A DNA stretch of 34,966 bases from Thermoplasmata archaeon. Its GTDB lineage: Archaea > Thermoplasmatota > Thermoplasmata > Thermoplasmatales > GCA-001856825. The DNA lies in the NCBI GenBank assembly GCA_023256475.1, contig JAGDXP010000010.1, positions 1 to 34,966 of the forward strand, written 5' to 3'. Position 1 is the stretch's first letter, and each line of letters opens with the position of its first letter. A program made the position numbers and the translations under genes. The notes under the pieces were generated by a model. The model saw only the letters and a program-made list of their open reading frames with translations. It was not told the DNA's origin and did not search any database. This document shows, piece by piece, positions 7,696-16,786 of the stretch.

Positions 7696-9900
7696 TCACA
7701 GATTTGCGTAATAATCTGCATCGTATGGCTCTGGTTTCAGGCCTTTCCTCTCTCTTATCTTCCTTACTACTTCATCTTGTAGATCTTTGGGTACCTGCTG
7801 ATAACCTGCGTTTTCTGTACTCCATAGTACTCTTCCGCTTGTAGCTCCCCTTATAGCTGAAGCGAATCCGAACATCTCAGGCACTGGTACTAGAGCTACT
7901 ATCTTGGATATATCCCCCTCCTGGTTCATTTCCAGGATGACACCCCTTCTCTGTTGGAATTCTCTTGTAACGGATCCTGATTCTTCGATGGGGGTATCGA
8001 CATAAACCTTCTGCATTGGTTCAAGGAGAACTCTGCCTGCTTGAACCATCGCACCATATATTGCGTTCCTGACAGCTGGTATAACTTGAGCAGGTCCTCT
8101 GTGTATGCTATCCTCATGTAGCTTTGCATCCACTAACTTTACCTTAACACCATAAACCTTCTCATTGGCCAGTGGACCTTTGTCCATGGCTTCGGTGAAA
8201 GCTTGCTTTACAAGTTCCATGGTTTCATTTAGGTATTGAATACCCTTCGTCGCATCGATAAGTATATTTGGGCCATGAATTGCTTCTACTCCTTTGGCCT
8301 CTTCTCTATCCATTCCCAGTTTCTCAAGCTGTGCTACCAAGGACTTCTTATCCTTAATTCTGTCTGTTTGCGCAATATCCCCTTCTAGTATGGCATCAAC
8401 TACCTCTTTCTCAAGTGGTTCAACTGTTATATAGAATCTATTGTGTTTATTTGGAGATTTACCCTCAAAAGGTCCTCCCTTTCCAGCAACAGTCTCTCTA
8501 TACACTACTATGGGGTCCGAGGTTTCAACCTCTACCTTGTAATCATTCCTTATTCTATACAGGGTAACCTCAAGGTGTAACTCTCCCATACCAGAGATTA
8601 AATGTTCCCCCGTTTCCTGATTTATTTCAACCTGGATGCTTGGATCTGCCTTTGATACAGTTCTCAATACTTCTATCAACCTTGGCAGGTCCTTTGTATA
8701 TTTTGCCTCGATTGCTACTGTAACCACAGGTTCAGAATAATGAACCATTGGTTCAAATGGTTCAACATCCTTAATGCTTGACACCGTTGAACCTGCAATA
8801 GCGTCCTTGAGTCCCACTATAGCAGGTATATTTCCAGCCCACAACTCATCAATTGGTATCCTGTCAGGTCCAACCATCATAGCTAGCTGTTGAACTTTGT
8901 ACTTTTTATCACCCATTCCAGATATGTAAAGTTCAACTCCCTTGGTTAATTTTCCACTGAAGAGTCTTCCCACCGCAATTTCCCCTGCATGTTCATCAAC
9001 GATTATTTTTGTTACCATCATCATTATTGGGCCGTTGGAATCGCAGTTTAGCATCGCTTTCCCAACTTCTGAATTTAAATCCCCCTTCCATATCTGAGGT
9101 ACTCTGTACTTTTGCGCTTCCTGAGGCGATGGCAAATGATGGACTACAGCATCCAACAATACCTTGTGCAGTGGGCTTTTCTTGCTGAGAGTCTTCTGAT
9201 CACCATTCTGAAGATATTGGTAAACCTCTTTGAATCCTACAGAAGATTTTTGAATGTACTTGGTGGAAACTGCCCATTTATTGAAGGCAGATCCGAATAC
9301 TACCGTTCCGTTTTCAACCTTTACTTGCCATGCATCCTTGAACTCTTCAGGTGCATATCTTTTGATTAATCTATTTACATCAGTAATTATCTTGACGAAC
9401 CTCTTCATCATATCTTCGGGTCCTAGCTTCAGTTCATTAATTAGCCTGTCAACTTTGTTTATAAAAAGTATTGGCTTTACTTTTTCCCTGAGGGCTTGCC
9501 TAATGACGGTTTCCGTTTGTGGCATGGGCCCTTCAACAGAGTCTACTACCAGTATAACACCATCAACAGCCCTCATTGCCCTTGTAACGTCTCCTCCAAA
9601 GTCCACATGACCTGGTGTATCAATCAAATTTATAAGATAGTTTGTGCCTTCAATTTCGTGGACCATTGAAGCAGAAGCTGCATTTATGGTAATTCCTCTT
9701 GCCTGCTCCTGCTCGTCATAGTCTAGAACAAGCTGCTTTCCAGCAAGCTCCTCACTCATCATTCCGGCACCTGCAATTAGATTATCTGAAAGTGTTGTCT
9801 TTCCATGATCTATGTGCGCGGCTATACCGATATTTCTTATCCTGTTAATATCCTTCATTATTTCAGTTGCCTTTTGAATGTTTTCCTCTTTCCTTCCCAT
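7696..9900 (-). CDS. fusA: translation elongation factor EF-2 (aEF2)
   Basis: Translocase GTPase, 734 residues, full length. G1 is AHIDHGKT (28-35) and G3 is DTPGH (94-98), with all later EF-2 domains present. H600 in the SIHRGPAQ loop is the position modified to diphthamide in archaea and eukaryotes. It is third in the str operon, after uS7. Its ATG is preceded by AAGGTGAT, in which the TGA is the uS7 stop codon, so ribosome binding and termination overlap. Nothing in the sequence suggests degradation. Confidence 0.97.
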   Translation of the reverse strand: MGRKEENIQKATEIMKDINRIRNIGIAAHIDHGKTTLSDNLIAGAGMMSEELAGKQLVLDYDEQEQARGITINAASASMVHEIEGTNYLINLIDTPGHVDFGGDVTRAMRAVDGVILVVDSVEGPMPQTETVIRQALREKVKPILFINKVDRLINELKLGPEDMMKRFVKIITDVNRLIKRYAPEEFKDAWQVKVENGTVVFGSAFNKWAVSTKYIQKSSVGFKEVYQYLQNGDQKTLSKKSPLHKVLLDAVVHHLPSPQEAQKYRVPQIWKGDLNSEVGKAMLNCDSNGPIMMMVTKIIVDEHAGEIAVGRLFSGKLTKGVELYISGMGDKKYKVQQLAMMVGPDRIPIDELWAGNIPAIVGLKDAIAGSTVSSIKDVEPFEPMVHYSEPVVTVAIEAKYTKDLPRLIEVLRTVSKADPSIQVEINQETGEHLISGMGELHLEVTLYRIRNDYKVEVETSDPIVVYRETVAGKGGPFEGKSPNKHNRFYITVEPLEKEVVDAILEGDIAQTDRIKDKKSLVAQLEKLGMDREEAKGVEAIHGPNILIDATKGIQYLNETMELVKQAFTEAMDKGPLANEKVYGVKVKLVDAKLHEDSIHRGPAQVIPAVRNAIYGAMVQAGRVLLEPMQKVYVDTPIEESGSVTREFQQRRGVILEMNQEGDISKIVALVPVPEMFGFASAIRGATSGRVLWSTENAGYQQVPKDLQDEVVRKIRERKGLKPEPYDADYYANL

Positions 9901-9905
9901 TTAAA

Positions 9906-10469
9906 TCACCTTGCTGAAGCAGCCTGTCTCTCTATATCCTCTTTTTCCTTTATTGAATAGCAGTTTGGATCGTTGTTTGCAGCCGCTATTATTTCATCTG
10001 CCAATGCCAAATAAAGATTTTTCTTTGATTTTTTAGCTGTTTCCCTGGCTCCCAGAGAGATATTTCTTATCGCCAGGTCAAGCCTTCGTGAAGACGATGT
10101 ATCTACTGATTTTGGGACTGCGATTCCTCCATACTTTAACCTGGTAACTTCTTCTCTTGGTCCAGCATTTTGAACTGCATTCACCAACACTTGTACTGGA
10201 TTTTGCTTTGTTTTTTTCTCTATCTCTTCAAATGCCATTTTTACAACTCTGTAGGCACTTTCCTTTTTTCCTGTCCACCTGACCGTCCTCATAAGATCAT
10301 TAATGAGTCTCTCAACTATGTTTACGTTTGCCTTACCCATGAAAGTATTGGCGTGCCTGCCACCACTATGAAGGCTCATGGTGGGCCTCAAGGAAATATA
10401 TTTTACCAATCCCGGATCTTGTACAACTACATCCTTAGTATCCCATTTATTAAATAACAAAATAGACAA
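9906..10469 (-). CDS. rps7: 30S ribosomal protein uS7
   Basis: Small-subunit protein S7, primary binder of the 16S rRNA 3' domain, 187 residues. Conserved parts include [12 protein letters not shown] (35-46), the following [11 protein letters not shown] helix, and the [14 protein letters not shown] loop. The start is TTG at 10469, not ATG. It is placed by the SD GAGGTGAT immediately upstream, whose TGA is the uS12 stop, and by the expected N-terminus. The 5-base gaps on both sides indicate one polycistronic message with coupled translation. Confidence 0.95.
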   Translation of the reverse strand: MSILLFNKWDTKDVVVQDPGLVKYISLRPTMSLHSGGRHANTFMGKANVNIVERLINDLMRTVRWTGKKESAYRVVKMAFEEIEKKTKQNPVQVLVNAVQNAGPREEVTRLKYGGIAVPKSVDTSSSRRLDLAIRNISLGARETAKKSKKNLYLALADEIIAAANNDPNCYSIKEKEDIERQAASAR

Positions 10470-10474
10470 TTAAA

Positions 10475-10903
10475 TCACCTCACAGGTTTCTCCTTTCTTC
10501 CCTTTACAAGCTCTTTTAAGGACACATTGTTTACTTTAACTACCTTATATCTGACCCCAGGTATATCGCCTTTTGATCTACCCATTCTTCCTCCAATGCC
10601 TTCAACTATAACTTCATCATGCTCATCTATGAAGTTAATGGCACCGTCGCCTGGAGCGAAAGCAGTTAACTGCCTACCATTTTTTATTAATTGAATCTTA
10701 ACGCATTTTCTTATAGCCGAGTTAGGCTGTTTAGCTTCAATACCAACCTTTTCTATAACTATTCCTCTGGCCTGTGGAGCACCTTCCAGAGGATCGCTCT
10801 TCTCTTTTAACCTTAATATTCTTCTCTTATAATCCCTATCGGACCATCTTAACTTATTTCTCTCTTCTTTCATCTGTTTTCCTGCCATCAGTCCATTTGC
10901 CAA
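10475..10903 (-). CDS. rps12: 30S ribosomal protein uS12
   Basis: Decoding-centre protein S12, 142 residues. The hallmark KQPNSAIRK (PNSA at 60-63) and the [13 protein letters not shown] segment (37-49) are intact. The start is TTG 10903, giving the usual MANGL N-terminus. It is preceded by the SD GAGGTGAT (10907-10914). A downstream ATG at 10888 lacks this support. It is the first gene of the operon. The genes often found before it in other archaea (L30e, NusA, an RNA polymerase subunit) are absent; instead a divergent Bat-type regulator lies upstream. Confidence 0.95.
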   Translation of the reverse strand: MANGLMAGKQMKEERNKLRWSDRDYKRRILRLKEKSDPLEGAPQARGIVIEKVGIEAKQPNSAIRKCVKIQLIKNGRQLTAFAPGDGAINFIDEHDEVIVEGIGGRMGRSKGDIPGVRYKVVKVNNVSLKELVKGRKEKPVR

Positions 10904-10906
10904 TTA

Positions 10907-10949
10907 ATCACCTCAGGATGCCTGACATCATGGTAAAGCAATATAAAAG
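10907..10949 (-). promoter_or_regulatory. str operon promoter and SD
   Basis: A minus-strand TATA element CTTTTATATT (about 10940-10949) is followed about 30 bases later by the SD GAGGTGAT (10907-10914) before TTG 10903. The spacing predicts a short leader of about 15 bases, not a leaderless message. Confidence 0.55.
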
Positions 10950-11006
10950 CATATCGAGATTTTATTTAGATGATAATATTAATTTATTAAGCGCGTATAC
11001 CCCCAT

Positions 11007-11672
11007 GTGCAATTGATACATTTATCTCTCGATTCTGAATCAATACCATTAATATCAAAGTTCAGAAAGGGTGATTATAAGGTTCTGTATATTAATGATA
11101 TTATATACTATGATGAACATATAATTTGTTACTTCGCCAGTCTTAAGAAGGAAAGATTTATAAAAGAATTGGAAAGGATTTTGGGAGAAGGTGAGAAGGT
11201 TAAAAATAAATATTCTATTATGTATTTTGAAATATTGAAATACGATGCAAGGAGCAAAACCTATTGGGTATTCATAAAACAGAAATTACCAAAACTAGCT
11301 GGGAAATTGATAAGCAAATTCAGAGGAAATGTATTTCTGAAGCCCCCGATAGTTCTCACACCCGAAAAATTTGAACTAAAATTTTTGATCACTGATGATA
11401 AAATCGAGGCATTCAAATACTTTCTAGATATTAATAAAGTGAGGTACAGGTGGGTAAAGGTCAACAGGATTAAATTGGAGGAAAGAAAGTTCAGTGAGGG
11501 ATTTGAATTACTAAGATTCGTGCTAGAAATGGGTTATTATGAAAATCCAAGAAAAGTGAAGGCAGAAGACCTTGCAAAAATGCTAGGTATCTCCAAAAGC
11601 ACCTTCATCAGAAAGCTCAGAAATTATGAAAAAAAGATAATTTCAGACTCCTTATTCCTGAATAGCAATTAA
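11007..11672 (+). CDS. Bat-type HTH (HTH_10) transcriptional regulator
   Basis: A 221-residue protein. The C-terminal region (about 165-212) matches the bacterio-opsin-activator HTH_10 pattern: a long helix around FELLRFVLEMGYY, basic PRKVKAEDLAKMLGI, then the recognition helix SKSTFIRKLRNYEKKI. The N-terminal 150 residues are an unrecognised alpha/beta sensor-like region rich in Lys, Phe and Tyr, with no obvious ligand motif. The start is GTG 11007, with an AATTTATTAA element 20 bases upstream. The gene is divergent from the str operon and its promoter region is shared, so control of that operon is possible but only inferred. The target and signal are unknown. Confidence 0.85.
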   Translation: MQLIHLSLDSESIPLISKFRKGDYKVLYINDIIYYDEHIICYFASLKKERFIKELERILGEGEKVKNKYSIMYFEILKYDARSKTYWVFIKQKLPKLAGKLISKFRGNVFLKPPIVLTPEKFELKFLITDDKIEAFKYFLDINKVRYRWVKVNRIKLEERKFSEGFELLRFVLEMGYYENPRKVKAEDLAKMLGISKSTFIRKLRNYEKKIISDSLFLNSN

Positions 11673-11674
11673 TT

Positions 11675-12091
11675 TTAGGATATTAGCTGAAGAACCTTTG
11701 GGAAAAAGGTATCTTCCTCCTGATTATGGTGATTTTTTAGCTCTTGCTTTAAGCTAAGAAGGAGGTTTTCTGTTTCAGACCAACCTGTATAAGTGGATTC
11801 CACTGCATCATCCACAAGTTTAGTAATCTTAACATGAGCTCGCAGGATTTCAATATATGGCTCTGCAGCATCTTTTCCTAGCTTGTCTATTATTATCTTG
11901 AGCAAAACTGCCTCTTCATCAATGGTATGCTGTCCTATTTTTTCCCTGATGTCTGCAATTAGAGGAAAAGCCCCACTTAAATTTCCTGTTTTGAATGTAA
12001 GTATAGCATCATCAATTTGATCCGGGAGTTCTCTGTGCTCTTCCTTTAATTTTTCTATCAGATCCTTGGGTGGTAAATCTCTTGCTTTCAT
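11675..12091 (-). CDS. hemerythrin-like HHE-domain protein
   Basis: A 138-residue four-helix protein with hemerythrin-type ligands in order: H19, H55 with E59 (HTIDE), H86, and H121/H122 followed by E125/E126 (HHNQEED). This matches the di-iron or other cation-binding HHE domain. Such small cytosolic proteins have been linked to oxygen, NO or iron-stress handling; the role here is not shown. The start is ATG 12091, with a minus-strand ATTTTAATTG element about 24 bases upstream, so it is probably its own leaderless transcript. Its stop is 2 bases from the convergent HTH regulator stop. Confidence 0.85.
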   Translation of the reverse strand: MKARDLPPKDLIEKLKEEHRELPDQIDDAILTFKTGNLSGAFPLIADIREKIGQHTIDEEAVLLKIIIDKLGKDAAEPYIEILRAHVKITKLVDDAVESTYTGWSETENLLLSLKQELKNHHNQEEDTFFPKVLQLIS

Positions 12092-12125
12092 AAATTGTCA
12101 TGGGATTCCACAATTAAAATTTTGT

Positions 12126-13127
12126 CTAGTTTTCCTCTTTCATGCTTGTATAGTATTTACTGCCAAACCTGAATATGAATATATCATCTATACCCAGGGC
12201 ATTGAATTCCAGATCCTTCTTCAGGTTATAATAATATTTTGGGTCAATTTCAAATCTTATGTAGATTCTCCCATAGTCATATTTTTCAAGGTCCTTTCTA
12301 AGTTGCTGCAATGAACCATACTCCTTTAAAACTTTGTATTTTCCTAACACAAAGGATGATCTCAAATTATCATTAGAGGTTATAAGTAATCTTTGGGGGG
12401 ATTCCTCAAGAATTTCAAAGTCCTTGCCAACATATTTCTGAAAGTCGCTTAAGAGATCAGCTATGGAAATGATTTGATCTATATCATAAATGAAAGTTTC
12501 CGGAATTGTAGTTTTAGGAATGGTTAACTCCTCATCTCCCTTAATTATCCTTTCCATAGAAGGCAGGCTTATGGCGCTTAATTCATAATTCTTAAGGGAG
12601 CCATAATAAATTATAAGCCTCTTGGGTTCTCCTTTTAAAGAGACATATTCCAATTCCGGCTCTCCAGGTAGTAGCTTTTTGCTGAACCTCACTGGTATGT
12701 CGAAGGAGAAATCTTCCTGGTCGTATTTCCTTAATATTTCCTTTGGGTTCGGGGAAAGATCATTAAGATTCCATACGTATCCGGTTTTTTCTCTGGACGG
12801 ATCGGAATTTATTACTTCATAATTTCTTGTCATTTTTATTATATTGGAATCAAGTGCATCCCCTTTAACAAGTTTCACATTGTTTAAACCACTATTCTCA
12901 AGATTTTTTCTGCAAAATTCTAAATATTTCCTGTCTAGCTCAACTCCCAGTACATCTCTAGAAACTTTGGCAAATTCAAGTAATTGCACCCCAATGCCGC
13001 AACCCAGATCAGCCACACTCCTATTTCCAATTCTAGTGGCTTTGTATTTGGCGATTTCCAAGGGAGTGGCCTTTCGAATTCCCTCCTTATCTCCATAATA
13101 GTTCAGCTTCTTCTTTACATCGGTCAT
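12126..13127 (-). CDS. SAM-dependent methyltransferase with THUMP-like C-terminal part
   Basis: A 333-residue protein. Rossmann methyltransferase motif I is DLGCGIG (40-46), the acidic residue after strand 2 is in GVELD (61-65), and a motif IV-like NSDPSRE lies at 107-113. The DPxR form and the roughly 200-residue C-terminal part resemble the THUMP-like class I methyltransferases of unknown target, so an RNA substrate is a reasonable but unproven guess. It overlaps the SemiSWEET gene by 4 bases (ATGA), so the two are probably translated from one message. Confidence 0.8.
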   Translation of the reverse strand: MTDVKKKLNYYGDKEGIRKATPLEIAKYKATRIGNRSVADLGCGIGVQLLEFAKVSRDVLGVELDRKYLEFCRKNLENSGLNNVKLVKGDALDSNIIKMTRNYEVINSDPSREKTGYVWNLNDLSPNPKEILRKYDQEDFSFDIPVRFSKKLLPGEPELEYVSLKGEPKRLIIYYGSLKNYELSAISLPSMERIIKGDEELTIPKTTIPETFIYDIDQIISIADLLSDFQKYVGKDFEILEESPQRLLITSNDNLRSSFVLGKYKVLKEYGSLQQLRKDLEKYDYGRIYIRFEIDPKYYYNLKKDLEFNALGIDDIFIFRFGSKYYTSMKEEN

Positions 13128-13399
13128 TTACCTTTACCTGATCCACCTTTATTGTACATTAAAGAAAAAGTCATAATTAACAATGTTGCCATTGTGGAAA
13201 TTCCATTGGCTATTATTATGGGATACGAATTTAAATAAATTCCATAGATCATCCACAGTATCATACCCAGAGTAATTATGGAATACATTGTAATCGATAT
13301 TTCATCCGCCTTCTTGTTCTTATATATCTTAATGAGTTGTGGAAAGAATGATGCTGTGGTTATAGTCCCTGCCACGTAGCCAAGGATAGTTAGAAACAT
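13124..13399 (-). CDS. SemiSWEET-family sugar transporter
   Basis: A 91-residue protein with three transmembrane helices, the size and layout of SemiSWEET/PQ-loop half-transporters, which work as dimers in bidirectional sugar transport. The PQ motif is at 20-21 (FFPQLIKIYKNKK), and a second helix carries the conserved SITMYSIITLG stretch. The C-terminal tail is short and basic (KGGSGKGK). A minus-strand TTTTATATGG box (13419-13428) about 25 bases upstream supports ATG 13399 as a leaderless start. It is the first gene of a two-gene unit with the methyltransferase, an unusual pairing. Confidence 0.9.
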   Translation of the reverse strand: MFLTILGYVAGTITTASFFPQLIKIYKNKKADEISITMYSIITLGMILWMIYGIYLNSYPIIIANGISTMATLLIMTFSLMYNKGGSGKGK

Positions 13400-13418
13400 C
13401 CCATCATGAACGCAAACC

Positions 13419-13428
13419 CATATAAAAT
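13419..13428 (-). promoter_or_regulatory. TATA box of the SemiSWEET-methyltransferase unit
   Basis: TTTTATATGG on the minus strand, centred about 25 bases before ATG 13399. Confidence 0.55.
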
Positions 13429-13502
13429 ATTATTTTGATAATTGATCTGTTAGATTGTGGAAATTAAATGAAAATGGAAATTAAAATGTGTGTTATTGAA
13501 TG

Positions 13503-13519
13503 GATTTTCTTCGGAAATC
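13503..13519. other. short hairpin with a TTCG tetraloop
   Basis: GATTTTC-TTCG-GAAATC: six pairs with one bulged T, closed as C(TTCG)G on the plus strand. It lies 30 bases past the thrB stop and could mark the 3' end of that transcript, where the minus-strand loop would read CGAA. No T-tract is attached. Confidence 0.3.
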
Positions 13520-13548
13520 ATTAGAAATGCTTCTACGCAGATTTTAAC

Positions 13549-14472
13549 TTACTCCTGAGTAACTCTGGAACCCAAACCGACATGACTTTCCACTATTTTA
13601 CATCCAATTCCTTGCATATTTAATTCATTTGCCACTTCATTAAGAAAAGTTTCAGGCTCATTGTTTTTATCGTGAAATGCTATGATGGAAGGGCCAGCCC
13701 CACTGAGTGCAACAGCAACATCTCTATACTTCATTGAAATATTCTTTATGTTATTTAAAAAAGGGTAAATTATAGATCTTTTTGATTCCACTATAGGGTC
13801 AGTCATGTACTTTTTCAATTTTTCAATATCTCCACTCTCAAAAGATCTTAAGAGTCCCAGGATGTTCATTGTGTTTAGGGTGTGATCCTTCAGAGGTATT
13901 TCTTTTGGTACAACCGACCTTGCGATCTTGGTCTTATTCTCTATTTTCACATATGGTAAGATCAATTTCATTGAGATATTCTGATTAAAATTTAGATTCA
14001 TGAAATCAATGGGATCGGTTGAGGTCAATGCAACTAAGCCGCCCACTAGAGCAGGGGCTACATTATCAGCATGCGGATCTCCAGCAGCTGCGGCTTCGCC
14101 TTGCATGGCAAAACTTATCATTTCTTGCATGGAAAGATTAAGCCCTAGGAATTCATTCATTGCTGTTACTGCTGCGGCAGCTGATGCGCCACTGCTCCCC
14201 AAACCCATTCCAACGGGTACACCCTTTGCAATTTTTAATTTTATACCAATCCTAATTTTTTCCCTCTCCAATATCTTTTTAATTGCTAATCCGGCAGTGT
14301 TATTTTCAACTGCTAAAGGTAGTTCATTTGAAAATATGGAAATTCTGCTGGAAAAAGGATCTTCTTCCAATTCGACAGTATCTTGGAAAACAGATAATGC
14401 TAATCCCAGAATGTCGAATCCTGGGCCTAGATTGGCTGAGGAGGCATGTGCAAAAGCTTTAATTTTCTTCAT
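13549..14472 (-). CDS. thrB: homoserine kinase
   Basis: Phosphorylates homoserine in threonine synthesis. It is a GHMP-family kinase of 307 residues. The N-terminal SSANLGPGFDILG (11-23) and the glycine-rich ATP loop GVPVGMGLGSSGASA (84-98) match homoserine kinases, as does the C-terminal ALSGAGPSIIAF. It is divergent from threonine synthase with about 96 bases between them, so the two consecutive steps of the pathway share a control region. A minus-strand GATAAAAAGG element (about 14504-14513) may be its TATA box, and GAAGGGC lies just before the ATG. Confidence 0.94.
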   Translation of the reverse strand: MKKIKAFAHASSANLGPGFDILGLALSVFQDTVELEEDPFSSRISIFSNELPLAVENNTAGLAIKKILEREKIRIGIKLKIAKGVPVGMGLGSSGASAAAAVTAMNEFLGLNLSMQEMISFAMQGEAAAAGDPHADNVAPALVGGLVALTSTDPIDFMNLNFNQNISMKLILPYVKIENKTKIARSVVPKEIPLKDHTLNTMNILGLLRSFESGDIEKLKKYMTDPIVESKRSIIYPFLNNIKNISMKYRDVAVALSGAGPSIIAFHDKNNEPETFLNEVANELNMQGIGCKIVESHVGLGSRVTQE

Positions 14473-14537
14473 TGCCCTTCATTCCTTAAAGAGGAAATTA
14501 ACCTTTTTATCATTATTTCTACATTTTGTATCAATAT

Positions 14538-14546
14538 GATTATATG
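14538..14546 (+). promoter_or_regulatory. TATA box of threonine synthase
   Basis: GATTATATG, centred about 27 bases before ATG 14569, with no SD. This predicts a leaderless thrC message. Confidence 0.55.
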
Positions 14547-14568
14547 AGATTAATCCAATTAAGTTAAA

Positions 14569-15759
14569 ATGTCTATATTAAAATGTATAAGCTGTGGAGC
14601 CCAGTATGATATTTCAAGGAGATATTTCAGATGCGATAAGTGCGGGGATTTACTAGAAGTTGTCCACGATATGGAAATTTACAAACCAAATAGCATGAAG
14701 GGAGTCTGGAGATACAAAAGTTTAGTTCATCCGGAGTTGCATGAGAAGTTTATTGTTACAAGGGGCGAAGGCGATACCTTCCTATATAAACACGAATTAA
14801 TATCTGAATTAACAGGAATAAAAGAAATTAGACTTAAACACGAGGGAGAGAATCCCACTGGAAGCTTTAAAGACAGGGGTATGACTGTTGCTGTGAGCCA
14901 TGGAAAGTTTTTAGGTGCCAGACATACCATATGTGCCTCAACTGGAAATACCTCCGCTTCCGCTTCATCTTACAGTTCCATAGCAGGAATGAAAAGTTCG
15001 GTACTTATTCCAAAGGGGAAAATTTCCAGGGCCAAGCTAATCCAAAGTATTGCCTATGGTGCAGAGATAGTTGAGGTAGATGGGGATTTTGATAGCGCCA
15101 TGGAAAACCTTGAAAGCATAGTGAAACAAAATCAACATCTCTATACATTGAACTCTTTAAACCCATGGCGTCTAGAAGGGCAAAAGACAATATTTTATGA
15201 AATTATGGACAAGGTTAAGGAACCTGATTTTATTTTGGTTCCAGCAGGAAATCTGGGAAACACTTCAGCACTTGGAAAGGCCATTAGGGATTATTATGAA
15301 CTTGGGATCATAAATAAAAAGCCAAGGATTGTTGCCATCCAGGCTGAAGGTGCTTCTCCATTTTATAAGATGTGGCATTATGGGATGGATGAAATAAAAC
15401 CGGTAATTGCAGAAACAATTGCATCGGCCATAAGAATTGGAAACCCAGTAAATTGGAAGAAGGCAAAATGGGCAATTAAGTACACAGATGGTATTGTCGA
15501 AGCAGTTTCAGATTCTGAAATACTCGATGCCAAAAGAGCCATTGATAAATCAGGGATAGGTGCTGAGCCGGCATCAGCAGCATCTGTGGCTGGTGCCAAG
15601 AAGTTGAAAGAGATGGGTATAATTGACAAATCAGATACAGTTGTTGCAGTGCTTACCGGTCATGTTTTGAAGGATATAGATAATATAACTCAGATCGGCT
15701 CCATGATAGACTTCAATACATTTCTGGAGAGAATTAAAGGGGAATCAAAACATAACTAA
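14569..15759 (+). CDS. thrC: threonine synthase
   Basis: PLP enzyme converting O-phosphohomoserine to threonine, 396 residues. The N-terminus has a zinc-ribbon pattern C6-x2-C9 and C22-x2-C25, common in archaeal threonine synthases. The PLP lysine is K101 in NPTGSFKDRGM. The substrate-binding STGNTSAS segment and the phosphate-binding VPAGNLGNTSA loop are also visible. It is divergent from homoserine kinase, so both final steps of threonine synthesis are here. Its end overlaps the convergent dehydrogenase by 4 bases. Confidence 0.95.
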   Translation: MSILKCISCGAQYDISRRYFRCDKCGDLLEVVHDMEIYKPNSMKGVWRYKSLVHPELHEKFIVTRGEGDTFLYKHELISELTGIKEIRLKHEGENPTGSFKDRGMTVAVSHGKFLGARHTICASTGNTSASASSYSSIAGMKSSVLIPKGKISRAKLIQSIAYGAEIVEVDGDFDSAMENLESIVKQNQHLYTLNSLNPWRLEGQKTIFYEIMDKVKEPDFILVPAGNLGNTSALGKAIRDYYELGIINKKPRIVAIQAEGASPFYKMWHYGMDEIKPVIAETIASAIRIGNPVNWKKAKWAIKYTDGIVEAVSDSEILDAKRAIDKSGIGAEPASAASVAGAKKLKEMGIIDKSDTVVAVLTGHVLKDIDNITQIGSMIDFNTFLERIKGESKHN

Positions 15760-16679
15760 ACGCCTAAGGAACCCCTGTCAATCCAAATAACCTCATCAAT
15801 ATTCACAATGTTTTTTGGTTTATCTCCTTCCATGAACCTTTTTACATTTAGAAACGCTTCCCTGTAAGCATTTTCCATGACTTCACCAGATCTGCCTCCC
15901 GCAGTATGAGGGGTAATGATCAGATTATCCATAATGGGCACTTTGACATTAGGTTCATCCCACCATACATCCGTAGAATAGACGACATCACTCCTTTGCT
16001 TTAAGAATGATATTAAATCATCTCTTTTCAATATTTCAGGCCTTGCTACATTTACCCAAATCGCCCTTTTCTTAGATAATTCCAATACATTTCTGTCAAT
16101 CATGCCATAAGTTTGTCTATTCAGTGGAACTGATATGAGAATGAAATCAGCCAACTTTACTAAATCCTTTAATTTATCTAAATCGTAAAATTCATCTGCA
16201 TAGTCGTCTCTGTAGCTTCTCCCAATTGCAATTACTTTCATGTTAAATGATTTGGCCAGTCTTGCAAATTTAGAACCAATTCCTCCATAACCTATAATTA
16301 GGATTGTTTTGCCGTTGAGAAGTATTGTTTCTTCTGGATTGAAGATTCCGTTCTTGATTTCTAAATCTTTCTTAACAATACTCTTAGCAGCACTAAGCAG
16401 CAAAGCTAGGGCATGTTCTGCAACAGACACAGAATAGGCACCTGCGTTACTAGCTACCACGGTGGACTTTTTAATTCTTGAGAAATTTATGTGGTCAACT
16501 CCTGCCGTAATTGTTTGTATGAATTTAACCTCTTCACTGTAAGGGAAATTGTTATCCCTTACAAGCAGTATTTCGGCAGGTTCAAGGTCAGGATACCATA
16601 TTATGTTATCCTTACCCAAAATTTCATTTCCAATTTTCTGGAACTTCCTATCAACGGCAAAGGTTACAAGGACTTTCAT
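15756..16679 (-). CDS. D-2-hydroxyacid dehydrogenase family protein
   Basis: NAD(P)-dependent oxidoreductase of 307 residues. The nucleotide-binding GYGGIG motif is at 130-135. The catalytic set is R213 (VNVARPE), E242 (DVWWDEP) and H258 (ITPHTAGG). Substrates of this family include 2-oxoacids, glyoxylate/hydroxypyruvate and phosphoglycerate. The protein is too short for a standard PGDH with a regulatory domain, and the substrate is not predictable. The start is ATG 16679, with a minus-strand AGATATTTAATAG element about 26 bases upstream. It is divergent from the FAH-family gene. Confidence 0.9.
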   Translation of the reverse strand: MKVLVTFAVDRKFQKIGNEILGKDNIIWYPDLEPAEILLVRDNNFPYSEEVKFIQTITAGVDHINFSRIKKSTVVASNAGAYSVSVAEHALALLLSAAKSIVKKDLEIKNGIFNPEETILLNGKTILIIGYGGIGSKFARLAKSFNMKVIAIGRSYRDDYADEFYDLDKLKDLVKLADFILISVPLNRQTYGMIDRNVLELSKKRAIWVNVARPEILKRDDLISFLKQRSDVVYSTDVWWDEPNVKVPIMDNLIITPHTAGGRSGEVMENAYREAFLNVKRFMEGDKPKNIVNIDEVIWIDRGSLGV

Positions 16680-16786
16680 TGAATTCTCAATGATCCTATT
16701 AAATATCTTAAAATATACTTTTCCAAAAACTCTAATGTATTAAAAAAACATGGGAAAGTATTTTTTTGAGTAAATATTCATTTATT

